The notes under the pieces: generated by a model
Databases searched by the model: none
What the model saw: only the letters and a program-made list of their open reading frames with translations
Told to the model about the DNA's origin: nothing
In this document: positions 1 to 13,300 of the stretch, piece after piece
Layout: each line of letters opens with the position of its first letter
Numbering within the stretch: the stretch's first letter is position 1
Origin: Pelargonium cotyledonis
Taxonomy: Eukaryota; Streptophyta; Magnoliopsida; Geraniales; Geraniaceae
DNA: 25,489 nucleotides
NCBI GenBank assembly: GCA_036897625.1
Contig: JAYMTA010000662.1
Coordinates: 1 to 25,489, forward strand
Direction: 5' to 3'
Made by a program: the position numbers and the translations under genes

Positions 1-258
1 AGTCTTGTCGGGTCTCGCATGAGGGCCCAGGATGTCAGGATTGATTTGTTATCTTGGAAAGTTTTGGTTATTCTTGAGGTGCCGTTGGCAAGTCTAGAGA
101 TTAATAGTGTCTCTACATGGTTAGAAATCAGCGATGTACGGGCTATAATTTATTTTGGTTTGTACGTTCATGTCTGGTTTCGTTTGGATTCGATAGCTAT
201 CATATGTACTTCTTTTTTTGAATATTAATAAAGTGTGTTTTACCTCTTCAAAAAAAAA
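1..258 (+). mobile_element. Probable retroelement (LINE-like) or gene 3' end with A-tail
   Basis: The first frame is open from base 1 to the TAA at 226-228. The 75 encoded residues match nothing I recognise. The stop runs directly into an AATAAA signal (227-232), followed by 17 nt and a run of nine A (250-258). A polyadenylation signal followed by a genomic A-run is the mark of a retroposed 3' end. The same layout, TTAATAAAGT then exactly 17 nt then an A-run, occurs on the minus strand at 23820-23866, where LINE-type coding sequence is recognisable. An ordinary 3'UTR of a gene left of the window, with a chance A-run, remains possible. Confidence 0.35.
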
Positions 259-1160
259 TAGTAATGTTAAAATATGTAACAAAAACTTTTAAGAGTGACA
301 ATATAAAGTTCTGGATGCATTGGAGCTCTCTTGGTTGTCGGTGTGTTCATGATGTAAGGTGACTAATGAAATATAATATTATCGGTAAGCTTTGCGGCGG
401 TGTCAATTTTAACTTGAATTTGCGGGTATTAGTAATTTATTCCGACTTTAGTCTAATTCGACCAACTTTTGGATCATTCTGGTTAGAACTATCTCGTCAA
501 ATATAATATTAGACAAGTTTGCGATAATTCTCACGCGTTAAATAGTGAAATCCAATTGTAAGTCATAACTTAAATGGTCTTGAAATCCAATAGGTTATAA
601 ATTAATGATCAGATGTCGCACAAATTACCTGATTTGAACATGAAATAGTCCCATTTACATGTAGACTTGTGCATATCAATTTTCAAAGTAATCCATCTAT
701 ACCAAGATGAATGTGTTGATTCTATTTTGTGAAAATTAAAAAGAAAAATAAGTTAATGTGATATATTTAGTGCTGTATCCTTCTGATTATGTCAGTAAGA
801 GATACCAACTAATTTATTATAAAAAATATTACTTACAGTTCACATGTAATTAACTTTATAATAAAATAACTAAAAGATGACACTTATCCCGCTTAACACA
901 CCTATGAGGAAAGTTACGAACTTTAATTGTGACTTATCATCGATGAAATGAGAATTAATATAAATGTGATAAAACGGTTTAAAAATGTCAACCATGATTA
1001 TATGGACCGACCCATAAACCTCATAATTGAGACCAAGAAAAAAGCAATACCTATTTTTTGAAAAAAAATTCAAGTAAAACACAACGTTATTGAAAAATGT
1101 AGTTAGGTCGGCACAAAAATCGAAGCCAGCGACTCATATGGAAGGAGGATTAATGATATT
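259..1160. other. AT-rich intergenic region, nothing recognisable
   Basis: This is AT-rich sequence without a convincing gene. The one reading frame of note, on the minus strand at 870-1082 (70 codons), has no recognisable motif. It sits in low-complexity AT-rich DNA and is probably not coding. No tRNA, repeat array or clear transposon end was seen. Confidence 0.5.
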
Positions 1161-1300
1161 TCGTTTTGGGCCAAAAACCCAAAAAGGCCCAAAAACATGA
1201 AAAGAAAAACAACAAATGTGAATAGTCATATTTACCCTCAAACCTCTGAAGGGTAAGTTAACGTAGGCAACGCAAACAACCAATGTACCAAACACTGTTC
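1161..1300 (+). promoter_or_regulatory. Putative promoter of the MOM1-like gene with paired site II-like motifs
   Basis: TGGGCC at 1167-1172 and its reverse complement GGCCCA at 1186-1191 lie about 19 bp apart in an A-rich stretch. They are roughly 250 bp upstream of the first inferred splice donor. TGGGCY site II elements are known in promoters of broadly expressed plant genes. A CCAAT occurs near 1280. I see no convincing TATA box at a suitable distance, which would fit a TATA-less housekeeping promoter. The transcription start is inferred, not seen. Confidence 0.4.
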
Positions 1301-1444
1301 TGAAGTGAGATACATCAGATTTCCTCGGTTTCCCCTTTATTTTCTCGGGAAAATTTAGCTCTTCTTCTCACCAACCCTGGACTGGTTTCTGAATTCAATT
1401 CTGTCACTCTCTCGGGAAAATTTACCGCCCAACGCCTGACTTAG
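1300..1444 (+). other. 5' untranslated exon 1 of the MOM1-like gene
   Basis: This CT-rich leader-like sequence ends in the donor CTTAG|GTATGTG at 1444/1445. No long reading frame crosses it. A 15-nt direct repeat (TCTCGGGAAAATTTA) occurs at about 1343 and 1410. The next acceptor that makes sense is at 2971-2972, eight bases before the chosen ATG. The upstream boundary is a guess because transcription starts cannot be read from sequence alone. Confidence 0.45.
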
Positions 1445-2972
1445 GTATGTGAAAATCTAGCTTATCTGCCTCTCGTCTCGAGAACCTTTTCTTGTGATCA
1501 TCCTCCGATTTCGTATCACGATTGGCAATTATGTGTTCGATTTAATTGTTTTGCTTTTAGTTTTTCCTAGGTTCGAATTTCTTCTTGCTGGTATAAAGTA
1601 GGTGTTATGTGATTCTTCTTCTATTTCTATGTTTTTGTTCGTTGATTTTTTTTTTCTTTGTCTGTTAGGGTTTTTGGGAGGGGTTTAGGTCTCGCATAAC
1701 GATGGCATTGCTATGTGTGGATTTGATTTAGGGTTTATTGATTGCGCCAAGCTTGCATGGAATCTTTTAGCCATGTCCAGCGATTAGTGTGCTTTTTTTT
1801 TCTTTCTGGAGTACTTGCTTCAGTGAATACTGTTATTTGTGGAGGTAAACTTGAGATATGAGATAGTGGCTTCACAATGCGGGACCAAACACAATGAAAT
1901 TAGTGAACTTTAAGCTAGTAGTTTAATTTAGTACAGAGCTGAGAGTTGCTGGATGTACACTTAAGTTACAAACTATCCTTTTAAGATGCAATGAAAGTGG
2001 AATGCTACTCCATCCCATATGATAGGTTTTTGAAAGAGTTGTAGCAACCCGCATTATTGTGATAAAGAATAGCTTGCATGTGCCTATATGTGGTATCCCA
2101 GTCCACTCTAGTCTAGACCAAAGAAAACAAGACATTTTGACGACTCTTGTTTTCCGTTCGTATATTCATGGATGAGGACACTAAAATAAAGGTGAATGTA
2201 TAAATAATCTTTAGTTTTGTCCATCTGGATCCACCATTAGACCTCTAAATATACAAACTCTGGAAACAAATTTAATTTCTTAAAAGTTATTGGAGTCTGC
2301 ATTCATTTACTACACATAGGTGAAGAGAGGAAATAGATCATTACTCTCTACCTCCTTTTTTAATTTGGAAAGTAGCCCATACATTGTTAACAAAATAGGA
2401 TGATGCCTGTAAATGGCTTAAGGAATCGAACACCATATTACTGTGTTCCTTCGCTTGCTTTCATGTTGTATGATTTGGATAGTTTAGCAGTTCATTATAG
2501 TTGAATTGCCCCATTTTCTCAACCATGTACTAGTGAGGTCTTTGGTGTAGGTACTTGACATACTATCATTATCTGTGGAATCGAACGTGCTCATTTACCA
2601 AAGTAAAGTTGGAGTTCAGACACTAGGGAATATCATTATATTGGGGCTGGATACCAGGATTTGAAGCCTCATTTTGGACCCAGCATACCGATGATAATGC
2701 TACACAGAGGGTATTCAATATATACGGTAAGCTTTACTATGTATGTATCTTTCATGCATGGATGGACCAACATAAGGGGAGTTAGGTTTTTCCTGCCAGT
2801 ATATTACTATATGTTACCTTCCATCGGGTTTCATACTTTCATTGGCTTTCATATATTTGATTTGTTTTTCTTTTCCTACATGGAATATGTTTTGATTGTA
2901 TTCAATATTTTTTGGTAGAAATACTGTATCAGTATTATCAAATTTACTCCATATTGTTTTTGGCACATACAG
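1445..2972 (+). other. 5'UTR leader intron (1.5 kb), possible extra noncoding exon
   Basis: The donor is at 1445 and the acceptor CATACAG ends at 2972. The first part is T-rich, as is usual for plant leader introns. A stretch at about 2660-2725 is bounded by CCAG and by CG|GTAAGC and could be an additional noncoding exon. Near 2009-2150 is TACTCCATCCCATATGATAG and then AAACAAGACATTTT. These resemble Stowaway TIR and sub-terminal sequence, but are too degraded to call. Confidence 0.5.
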
Positions 2973-2980
2973 CTGAAGTT

Positions 2981-4332
2981 ATGGCAAATGATTCTCAGTT
3001 CACTTGCAATATAAAGGATAATGAGAATACCAATTCAAGAGGTAGGCACCAAAACGGTAACTCATCAACTGCTGTGGGATCTGAAGCACTGTATACACCT
3101 AATCTCAGAAGGTCAGCTAGAGCATCATCTTCAAAGAAAATGATGGAACCTAGCCCTCCAAGTACTCGGAAGTCAGAGCGTCTTGAAAAGCAAACTCCAA
3201 CAACTCCCCCAGTTAAGAGGAAATCTTTGAGAGTTGAGAAGCAGACGGCAATTCCCTTGAGGAGGTCTGAGAGAGGTAAGAAGCAGTCACCCTTGAGGTC
3301 TTCGAAATCAAAGAAGTCTGAAAAAGGTTCAGGTTCATCAAATTCAAAGAAAGACAAAAAAGAGAAAAGCGTGAAACAATTGACATTTGAAACTCAGGAA
3401 GTTGAGGAAAGTGAGAAGCAGGATGCCAAACTTGGTCGGATGGCAAAAAAGCGGATTTTAAATGCTCGTTCTTACAAGGCATTTTTTGTTAACGCAAAAG
3501 GTTCTGAACTTGTTAATATCATTGTTATTGTCTCTTTTGATCCATGGATGCAATACTCAGCTTGTTGTTTTGCCTACTTTATCAGTACGTTTTAACTCTT
3601 TTTGGGTTGCGAATGGCTACCAAGTGCTAGACATATCTGGAAGAAGACCAACATTCTAAATTTCCATTTTTATTAAACTATGGCAGTTTGGGTTTCCATG
3701 ATGATTGTCCTATTGCTTATTTATTGTATTATCATGCCGCTTTCCATTTTGTTTTGTCTCTCTCTAGATATAGATTTTCAATTTGCGGTCAAATAGTTGT
3801 CTGTATTTATTAAGCTTTATTTTGCTGATGAAGGTATGAAGCTGAACAGGCTGAATAAAACAGACAGTGAAGATTGGAGAGACAGTAGTGTGAAGCCAGT
3901 TGATGGAAACAACGACAACAGCAAAAAGGAGAGGAAAGCATTGGCGGAAGACTACGTAGGGAAGGCTCTAGAAGTGGTTTTGGAGGATCCAAAGTCAAGT
4001 TCAAAGAAAACTATGGTAGAAAGTTTGGATGATAAGTCTGAAGCAGGAATCTCCACCTCAAGCCCAAAGCTTAATCATGCAAAGGAAGCTCTAGATGGAG
4101 ATGACTTGCAAAGTTTTAAGAGCGATGATAATGCCGGTGAAGGTTACGCCTTGGTTAAAAAATTGCAGTCATCAAAATTAGTAGAATCTACTTCAAATGA
4201 AATGATGGTTGACAAGATCGTAAATCTCGAAGAAGGTGAAAAAGCTGCATCTTTCAAAAGAAAAAGAGACGACTACTTGGATGCGGAGGGAAAAAGGGCT
4301 GATGCATGTGACAAGTGTTTGAAAAGGCTAAG
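2981..4332 (+). CDS. MOM1-like gene, N-terminal basic region (two coding exons, 2981-3500 and 3834-4332)
   Basis: The exons encode residues 1-339, which look disordered and highly charged: repeated K/R-S clusters (LRRSAR, RKSERLEKQ, KRKSLRVEKQ, LRRSERGKK) followed by a Lys-rich stretch. These are likely nuclear localisation signals and possibly DNA-contacting. The intron between the exons (3501-3833, 333 bp) uses AAAAG|GTTCTG and GATGAAG|GTATG, joining in phase to give NAKGMKLNRL. The donor is weak, so the exon could run slightly differently. The second exon ends CTAAG|GTATGA. Confidence 0.7.
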
Positions 4333-7300
4333 GTATGATTCATATCCTTCTTTCTAAGTGATTGTTCTTATGTGTTTTGCTGCTAATTATGTAAAATTCT
4401 GCCTCATTACAAAATGAAAAACAGACATCGAACTGGGTTACATTCTTGAGCCTGTTGGTATAGTTTTAACTATCTCATAGAGCGATGGGTTTTTAATCTT
4501 CCTTTGCCAGCATCATTCCAGCCGTTTGTATAGAGTAATGAATTATCTGATTTGCATGTGAATCCTGATATCTACTCCCTATCAGCTCCTTTGGTTTGTC
4601 ATTCCTCCTGTCAAGTTAAATGGAACCATGGTGCTAGTTTTATAGTTTCTTGTGTTTTAGGTTAGGCAGGGCTTAATTAGAAATACTTACATTGATTTAC
4701 TTGTAAAATTGAGGGCAAGAATGATGAGAATATTGTGAATATTTCTCACATAAACATAGCAGACAAATATTAGCATTTCTGCTATCTTGGCTTTACTGCT
4801 GGTTGGATGGAAGAAGGGTTTGCAGTGGGTGCGGTATATCTGCTGGGATCAAACAAAGATAAGTGACTGTACTCTCTTTTAGATGAATCATTCAAGAATA
4901 AAAATTGTCCTTAGAAATGGTGACGTTGTTCACCAAGAGTAAGCATAACTAATAAGAGAAGATAAAAATTGTATAACTATAGAATATTCTCAATTTCTCA
5001 TTGCTGATAGTCTTAACTCTAAATTTATTTGCATATATTTGGTCACCATTAAACAACCAATGGCGGAGCCAAGATGAGAAAGGAGGCTAGGCATAATGAT
5101 TTTCCGTTGTTAGTTGGAACATTTAAACATTAAAATTGTAATAGAAATCAAACACGATCTCAGTTTAAGTACACAGAATGTTGGACAATCGGTGGAATGA
5201 AATGAAAAGATCTGAAGAAGGGAGAAAGTGAAGTAGAGAAGAAAGAAGTGAAGAGTGACAAGAAAAGAAGAGAGGAGAAAAATAAGAACAGAAGGAATAA
5301 ATCATAATGTCTGAATTTTCATTTCATGAATTCTAATTTAAAACTAAACAAACTGTAGTATTTATATAATACAACCAAATCCTATCCAAAACAGTTAAAT
5401 AACTTCTCTAAGACAATAAAGAAACTAAATACTAAATATTATGGGTTGCCCCTCATCAACATGATGAAAATGTGACCCCTCGAACCCTTTTGTGTAAGGT
5501 GACACCAATACATATTTATGCCACCAATATAATTATTTATGTTTGTTGGCACGACTCCTGTTGTTTCTTAATAAATGATCTCATTAGTGGAAGTTGTTTG
5601 TCATAGATAATAGAAAGGACCGAGACAATGTTTGATTTTCCATTATATACTGCATAACATGCACATTGAATAATATTGACTTGTAATGAATAACATAGTA
5701 TATGCATTTTGCAGGGCTGACTGTGTGTCAGCGAAGCAGGAGATGTGCTCTTGCAGTATAAAAGTAAATCATAAGTCGTCTGGGGCAGTTGAAAAGGTTT
5801 GTTTTTCTATGCCTCTTATTTATTTTTACTGTTCTCACAGTCTTTATCTATATACTCTTTTGTTAGTTTACCTTCCAGATGAATATTTTTGTTCTGGTTC
5901 TTAATATAGAAAAATTAAACCCTACCAAATTTGAATATTTACTATCCTTTTCATTCTGGACATTGTTGTGGCATGACTCTGCAGCTTGTGCATCCGTTTT
6001 ACTGGTTACTAGTTGTTGCTTTATTTCATCACCTATAGTTTTTATGAACCTTAACCCTTCCTATTATGATAGCATAAAGTTAATGGTTGCCTACTAGTTG
6101 AAGTTTTGTGCATATCTGAAATAACGTCGTATCTCAGTTGATAATGAATCTGGTTGGCAGTACCACCAAAATGATCTTGAACGATTGTAGCTCACATGAT
6201 GCTCATATAGTAAACTTCCTGTTGTGGTATGTTTTAATGGTACAACTGATGATGAATGCATTTTTTTTTTTTGTAATCATGTAGGTTCTGTAATAAGTTA
6301 AAGGAAAAAAGATTTTTCATGATCAGATAATTAAGGTCAAACCTTTTTGGAGTTGGATAGGGTTCTTTAATTTGCATCTGGGCAATTGCTTCAAGTTTAT
6401 TTGGTGGTGTCTTTGTTAAATATTTGGAGGGACTGGATAGCTTGTTTGATGTATTGATTTGTGTCTCTATGAGAACATCTAGACCCCTTTTCCCATCTTA
6501 TTAATTTTACTTCCCTTTTGCACCGAAAAAAATTCTTACAAAGGTTTACATTGAGAGGAAATTGCCAAAGGAAGGTACTGAAATCTTTTAACAGAAGTTT
6601 GGTAAAGAGACTTTTGTAACAAGAGATGTGTGAAAGGACTCTACTTTGACTAAAGAAAAGAGAGGAAGTAGTTCTGCGTGCTTATTTATTTGTGGCTGCT
6701 TTACTCCAAGGTGCAAGTGTGTAGTCCCTCCGTACTTGTCTTTCTTTTCCAACTTTTTTGGCTTTGGTAGGGGTGTAACACATGGCTTAAAGGGAGATAG
6801 CATTAGATTGGACGGAGTGAAAGGAGGACACATGTAGATGATCACACAGAGTTCTGCTAAAAAAATTGTGCTGCATAGCCTAACTCTGTTTAGGAAATGG
6901 CTTGGTCGTTGTTGTTGGATGTGGTGGGGGTTCATTTATGTAAATTGGAAATGTGATGGTTGTTGTCCCTTATAATTAGATTCAAATACAATAGTGCATG
7001 ACTAATGTGCCTTAGATTACTCTTGGTTCGCAATATAGTATCTCATAGGGAACAAGGTTTCAATATCAGTGGAGATCATATTTTAAAAGTACTAGTCTTT
7101 TTCCCTTTAGGTATACATACTACCATTGGTTCTTCCAAAGCTTATGTACACTAAGTGAATAAGTTGAATGGCCACATCAGTTCAGTTCAGAAGTTCTGTA
7201 CATGTATTTGCATTTATCCTGTTTGGTTTATTTTGTTTGTTAGAAATATTATCCTTTTTCTAATGCATTGTATTAGGATAGAGGTAGACTTGAAGCCGGA

Positions 7301-10300
7301 GTTACCACAATACTGGTTCAAACATACGACGGTCACACACGAGACAAATCTCCTGCAGATAATCAAGCAGTCGGTGATCAAAATATATGTCTTGTGTGCA
7401 GGCTTGGTGGAAAGCTCTTGTGGGTATTTCTTTTCTCATTTGTGATTCACTACTACTGTTGTCTTTAGTCATAGCTGAATCTATAAGTCAGCTCCTTCAT
7501 TTTTGGTTAAAGAGCTCTGAAATTTCATCCTCCAAATTTATTTTTGATTTTTTTTCTTGCTCTGTATTTCTCCATTTGTTCTTTTTATATGCAACAATCG
7601 ATGCAAATATCAAAAGAAGAATAGTTACCCTTGTGAACTTTCAGATGTAAAGGAAGAAGATGATAGGATACTAAATCAATACAATTAAGCAGTCCATGTC
7701 TAATACTCTTTTGTAACTCTTATTGAAATTACATGTAGTGTATTAGAATGCGTTGTTTTGGGGTGGTAGAAAATTCTGCCCTTCATCAATCCTTATGAAT
7801 ACACTTGATCTTCTTAAGCTGAGATATGTCGGTTTTTCAATATGCTTCATGAAATTCAGGACTTTAGTATAGTGAGGTCATAATATACCAAGTTTATAGT
7901 TCTATATTCAATTCTTCTGATTATAGAAATGGAAATCTGCAGATAAAACTTTGATGCCAGTTAAGAATAACATTGCTGGTAATATTCTCTTCTTCTCTTT
8001 AGGCCTGGAGAAACAAAAGATAATTAGTATTAAGTTTGATTTTCTTAAATCCTCTAGCTGTATCTGTGAAATGTGATAGTTCTTGTAACAAGACCAAGTC
8101 CAAGTCCAAGCAGTAGGAAGTGGTGGTTATAGGATAGAATCTCTGGTTCTCGATACAATTCAAGTCGATTCACCCCTTAACAATTCAAAGTTACTACCGA
8201 ATTGGACATGGTTAACAATCGGGAGAGAGTCACCCAATTTGGCTAATTCACCCGATTCACATATGCTGGGTCATAACTCATATGAGATTAGTCGTATCAG
8301 ATAAGGTCGAATCTGTCTTGATCGGTATTGAGAAAAAATTCATGATTATTATTTTTGACGTATGAAGTTATTTATTTTAGTTTAAGCTAATTTTTCCTGA
8401 TAATAATTAATATGTTAATGATATAACTCTTAATAAAATTGTGTTGTTTCGCTACAATCTTCTGATTCGATTTGATTCCGATTCACAGAATTCACATTCG
8501 ATTTATGATTTGAATCACAGTTTCACATCACAGGTAGGAAATGGTTCTGGGTACTATGAGAAGCAGTTTTAAGTGGAATTTGGCTAGGCAGTTGAGTTTA
8601 AGTTAAAACTGCTTGTAGCAACAGAAGTGAGAGGGTAGCAGCCAAAATATCAATTGCTACATTCTAACTAAAATTTATTTCTCACACTGGATATGAAGCA
8701 ACATGAATAGGTCTTATTATGTAGTGAAAAATATATATTTGGACTCATCAAAATATTAGACTTGAAACCATATGAGAAGTAGAATCACTGCCCGACATCT
8801 TTGAGGTGTTCCACAATATTATTTTTTTCTGTTTCTTATTTCAGGTGCTGTGATGGAAGAGGATGCAAGCAAAGTTGCCATCTCTCATGCTTAGATCCTC
8901 CGTTGGAGGATGTTCCTCTTGGAGTTTGGCATTGCCCTGATTGCACTAAAAAGAAGATAGAATATGGGGTACATTCTGTGTCAGAAGTAGGGTCGATATG
9001 GGATGCTAATGAACTGGAAGGATCAGATACTGGCGGTACGTGAAAAAAATACTCTACTTCATTTTTAATATGCTGGTTGGTTAAGTTTTTAGTTTTGAGT
9101 TTGACTTGTGATCATGTTGCTTCTTGTTTTACTGCTTAGTTTGATTGAGCTCTTAGTTGGGTCTGCACTTCCTACTCATTATGGTATTCTGATTCTAGGA
9201 TCAAGCAAGCTGAAGCAATTTTTTGTTAAGTACAAAGGTCTTGCCCATATTCACAATCGTTGGTTGCCTGAAAGTCAACTGCTGCTTGAAGCTCCCCAGC
9301 TTAATGCAAAATTTAACCCAAAAAACATGGTAATATTTCTTACAGAAACATCCTGTTTCATTTGTTGGGTCATTTTATAAATAGGAGAAACACATCAGTT
9401 GCATCATAGAGTAGTGTTTTTCCTTTTAATAACACTGTTACCTTCAGCTTGTAAAATGGAAGCCGGAGTGGATTGTGCCACATCGTTTGCTACAAAAAAG
9501 ATCGTTAATGTCTTCTAAGCAACATAGTGAGCGTCACTGTGGAGGTGCCGGAGATACTTTAGATTGTTGTTATGAGTGGCTTGTCAAATGGCGTGGTCTT
9601 GATTATGAGCATGCTACGTGGGAGTTGTGGAATGCTCCATTTTTGAATTCACCTCAAGGTCAGAGACTTGTGTCGGAGTATGAAAGCCGACGACGAAAAA
9701 TGACAAAGAAAGCTTCTTTCCTTTCTAGATCAGACAAGGTGCTCCTAGACTCAACATTGAATACAGAAGAAGTATTTATTTTTATCATTATGTTTTCCTT
9801 TATTTGGATTTCTATTTTGCTGCTGTCATAGATGTGTGATGTTTCAATTAAATGTATTGAAATTTTTCTGGCGACAATTTGAACTTAAATTGACAAGCAA
9901 GCCTAATCTGAAAATGTTGCTGAAGCTTGCTGCCTTGTTTTGTATTGTCTTGTTTAATTATATGCAATTTGCTGCATTTTAAGCTCGGATAGCGGTAAAC
10001 TGTAACATAGCTGCTCTCAAAGTATTATTGAAGTTTCTTGATAGTTGTTTAATTGGGTCTTGATTTTTGAGCTTAATGATCAAATTTTCTCCAGTTATTT
10101 GCTGTTGGTTATAACACTGATCCTTGCCAGTATTATTGACAAATATTGTATGGTTTCTTTTCTTCTCCCAAGGCTGATTTTGCTCTTTGGTTATCAACTT
10201 GCAGATAGTGGATGGAAAGGAGAATCCATTAACTAAATTGTCCCAGCTGCCTGTTGGAGGTTCACCAGGTCTTGATGATAGTAATAATCTAGACATAGTT

Positions 10301-13300
10301 AACAAGCTCTGTGAGTTTTCACACAAGGGTCAGAATGCTATTATTATTGATGACCTGGTAAGCGTGAAACGATCCTCTCATTTTATTCCATGCCTGGTAT
10401 TTTATGATTATTTTATTGCTTTTACTTTTAGCTGAATGTTTTAGGACTGTCTTTCATGTATTTATTTATTTATTTATTTTTTTTGCAATGGAGGAAGTTG
10501 TGGCATCCGTAATGTGTGAATTAAATGGTGAATTTGCATAATCTGATTTGAAGGATGTTATTCGGAAAGATTTGCTGTTTTGTTCTATATAGTAGTCTCA
10601 ATCATTTTCTTGCACTGGAAAGTAGGATCTCTCTGGTTTTAATGTTTCTTTTATCATAAATTTTTCTTTATGGCTTTAAATGGGTCGATTACTTTTGTTG
10701 TCCCGACTTCCTCTTCAAAGTATCTTTGTTGATGTATCTGGAGTTGGTTATTTGTATTATTAAATACTACTCTATCCACTCCTGTGTAATATATATTAGT
10801 TTCTTTGAACACGAAAAGTCTTGTCTCCTGTTGATAAAATTATATTTAGCTTTCACTTGGTCTTGATGTTTGGAATTGCTTGTAACCCTATGATTAAATC
10901 CAGACTTTTAAGTTATTGAAGTCTTTGGAACTGGTTTATTTTTTAGGAAGAGGACTGATGTATACTTATAGCATGAGGCAAACCTAGAGTGGCAGGAAAT
11001 ATGATCGTTGGACTATTTTTTCTTCACGATTGGATCTTTCAAATTTTATTCAACAGCATCTTTAGAAATTGTGCTATCTTGTTCATTCATTGTGGGAAAT
11101 ATGATTTCTGTATGCTATAATTGTCTTTATTTCTTGAAACACCTGTAACCCCCTCTCCTTGTGGCCCGGTTTGCATTATTAGTCCCAAGGAGTTTTGTCA
11201 AAGGATTCATGTACCCAACCCCAACGTCTGAGAAATGGCGTGGTGGTTATTCTTGAGGTTCTTTTTGTTTATTGTTGCTGTTTCTTGTGTGTATAATAGT
11301 AATTATATTCTAGCTGGTCAAGTCATTATTCAGGTACTTAGACTGTATGCTTTATGATTTTCTTATCCATTATTTCTGATGAATTGTATACTCGCAGGAA
11401 CGAATTTTGAAGGTGATTTTGTTTATAGTTTCTCTGCAATCAGATGCGTCTCGACCATTTCTGATCATCACCGCTTCTGATGCGCTTCATTTATGGGAAT
11501 CTGAGTTCTCACGACTGGCACCATCTGTGAATGTTGTTGTTTACAGTGGGGGTAAAGATGTAAGGAAAAGTATCCGGTTATTGGAGTTTTATGAGGAAGG
11601 TGGTAGCATAATGTTTCAAGTACTTATATCCCCAATAGAAGTTATTGTTGAGGTATATCTTTGCAGCTCCAGTTACAAATTTGGTATTGAAACTTTTCTT
11701 TGGACTGTACTTGAAATTGAGCGGTCTCATCGTAAAGTTGAACATTCTGTTTATTTTTTTTATTAACTATGTGTGATAGCTTGATCGGTTGATGCTTGTC
11801 AGTATGATGAATAGATACATGTAATATCAGATTGTCAAGCTGTTTCCGTAGTTACACCACAAGCACTTTCATTTTTATTTTCTATATGCATGCCTTCTCG
11901 ATGTCATTCAGTTTATATTCTCCTGCAGGATCTGGAAGTGCTAGACTGCATTGGATGGGAAGGAATAATTGTTGATGATTGTCAACATTTCAGAGTTTCT
12001 TCACATTTTGAACAAATTAAGATGCTAACTACTGATATGAGGCTTCTTCTTGTTAATGGTCAACTAAAGGTTTTGTCTTCTCTTGTACTTCATGGTTTGT
12101 TATATTTAACTGTTTGGCTGATGAAATGATGTTGGGTTTTCAGGATGGTGCAACAGAGTACATGAAGCTGCTAGCTATACTGGACTCTTCCACTGATTTG
12201 TGTGATACTGATGTCTTGGGAGTCAGTTCTGATAACTCTAGTAAATTGAAGGACAAACTATCGAGGTATATTGTAAGTGAAGGCAAGTCAGACTTCTCTC
12301 GGTTTATAGAATACTGGGTTCCTGTTAAGTTATCAAATATACAGCTTGAGCAGTATTGTGCAATTCTTTTGTCGAATTCTTTACCCCTCCAGTCACTTTC
12401 CAAGAACGATTGCGTTGGAGCCCTATGTGATATTCTTATTTCTACCCGGAAGGTAGGTTGGTGAATTTTCTGCTTTTGTTGTATAGTTGAATTAGGTGAT
12501 GTTTCGGTTTAAAACTTTCATCTTATTATTTTTTGTTCTCCATTCTTATTCCTTGATCATAATATTTAGAATCTTGTACTCTTTGATACTTGTGTGTCAG
12601 ATTCAGCTGAAATGGATACAGATTGTGAAGGTCTTCTATCTGTCATCCAAAGTTTTTACACCATTTCAGCTAATTATGTTTATTTTTAGTTCTAGGAAGG
12701 CATATTGAATCAAAGATTTATTTGGTTGGTCATTACTGTGCATAGGTAGGAAGTTATGAGTGTTTTTCTGTGATTAAGCAAAAAAGAAAGTTGATATGAA
12801 AATATGAGAAGCTCATATAGTGTTAGGATTACATTAATCTTCTCAAAATATGAATTCTATAATTGAGACTATGGGCAACGTTTTCACTTTTGCATATCAA
12901 AATGAGATGCAGAGCCACCCTAATAACCTTGGGATTCTTTTGGAAACCTAAAATTTGGTTATATTCAGTTACTAGTTATAGTTTTGTTTATAAGTCATAT
13001 CACAATCTACAAGACCACAAGCTCATTAATCTGTAAAAATTTCTCCTGCAATGGATCATTAGAGTTTGAACATGCTTATGTAAGAGGTTTGGATTAAACT
13101 ATTTATGAGCTATAGATACCATCGTTTTATTTTATATAGTTTTCCTATTGAAAGATGCTTACATGGTTTTCCTTTACAGTGCTGCGATCATCCCTATTTA
13201 TTGGATCCTTCATTACAACCATCATTGACTGAAGGCCTTCAAGCAGCTGAGGTTTTGCATTATGGAATAAAAGCAAGTGGCAAGCTACTTCTACTAGAGT

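Noticed and set aside
1923..2135. 70-codon minus-strand frame in the leader intron
   Set aside because: No homology recognised; it overlaps a possible decayed MITE and is probably chance.
2912..2980. An in-frame upstream ATG that would add 23 residues to the MOM1-like protein
   Set aside because: The added residues are hydrophobic and intron-like, and a good acceptor lies at 2971-2972, so the ATG is probably in the intron.
6722..6820. Possible third Stowaway copy
   Set aside because: Only short CCCTCCGT/ACGGAG-like ends match, and no closing TA or shared interior was found.
10460..10483. TTTA-rich microsatellite-like run
   Set aside because: Short simple repeat typical of plant introns; no reason to give it a role.
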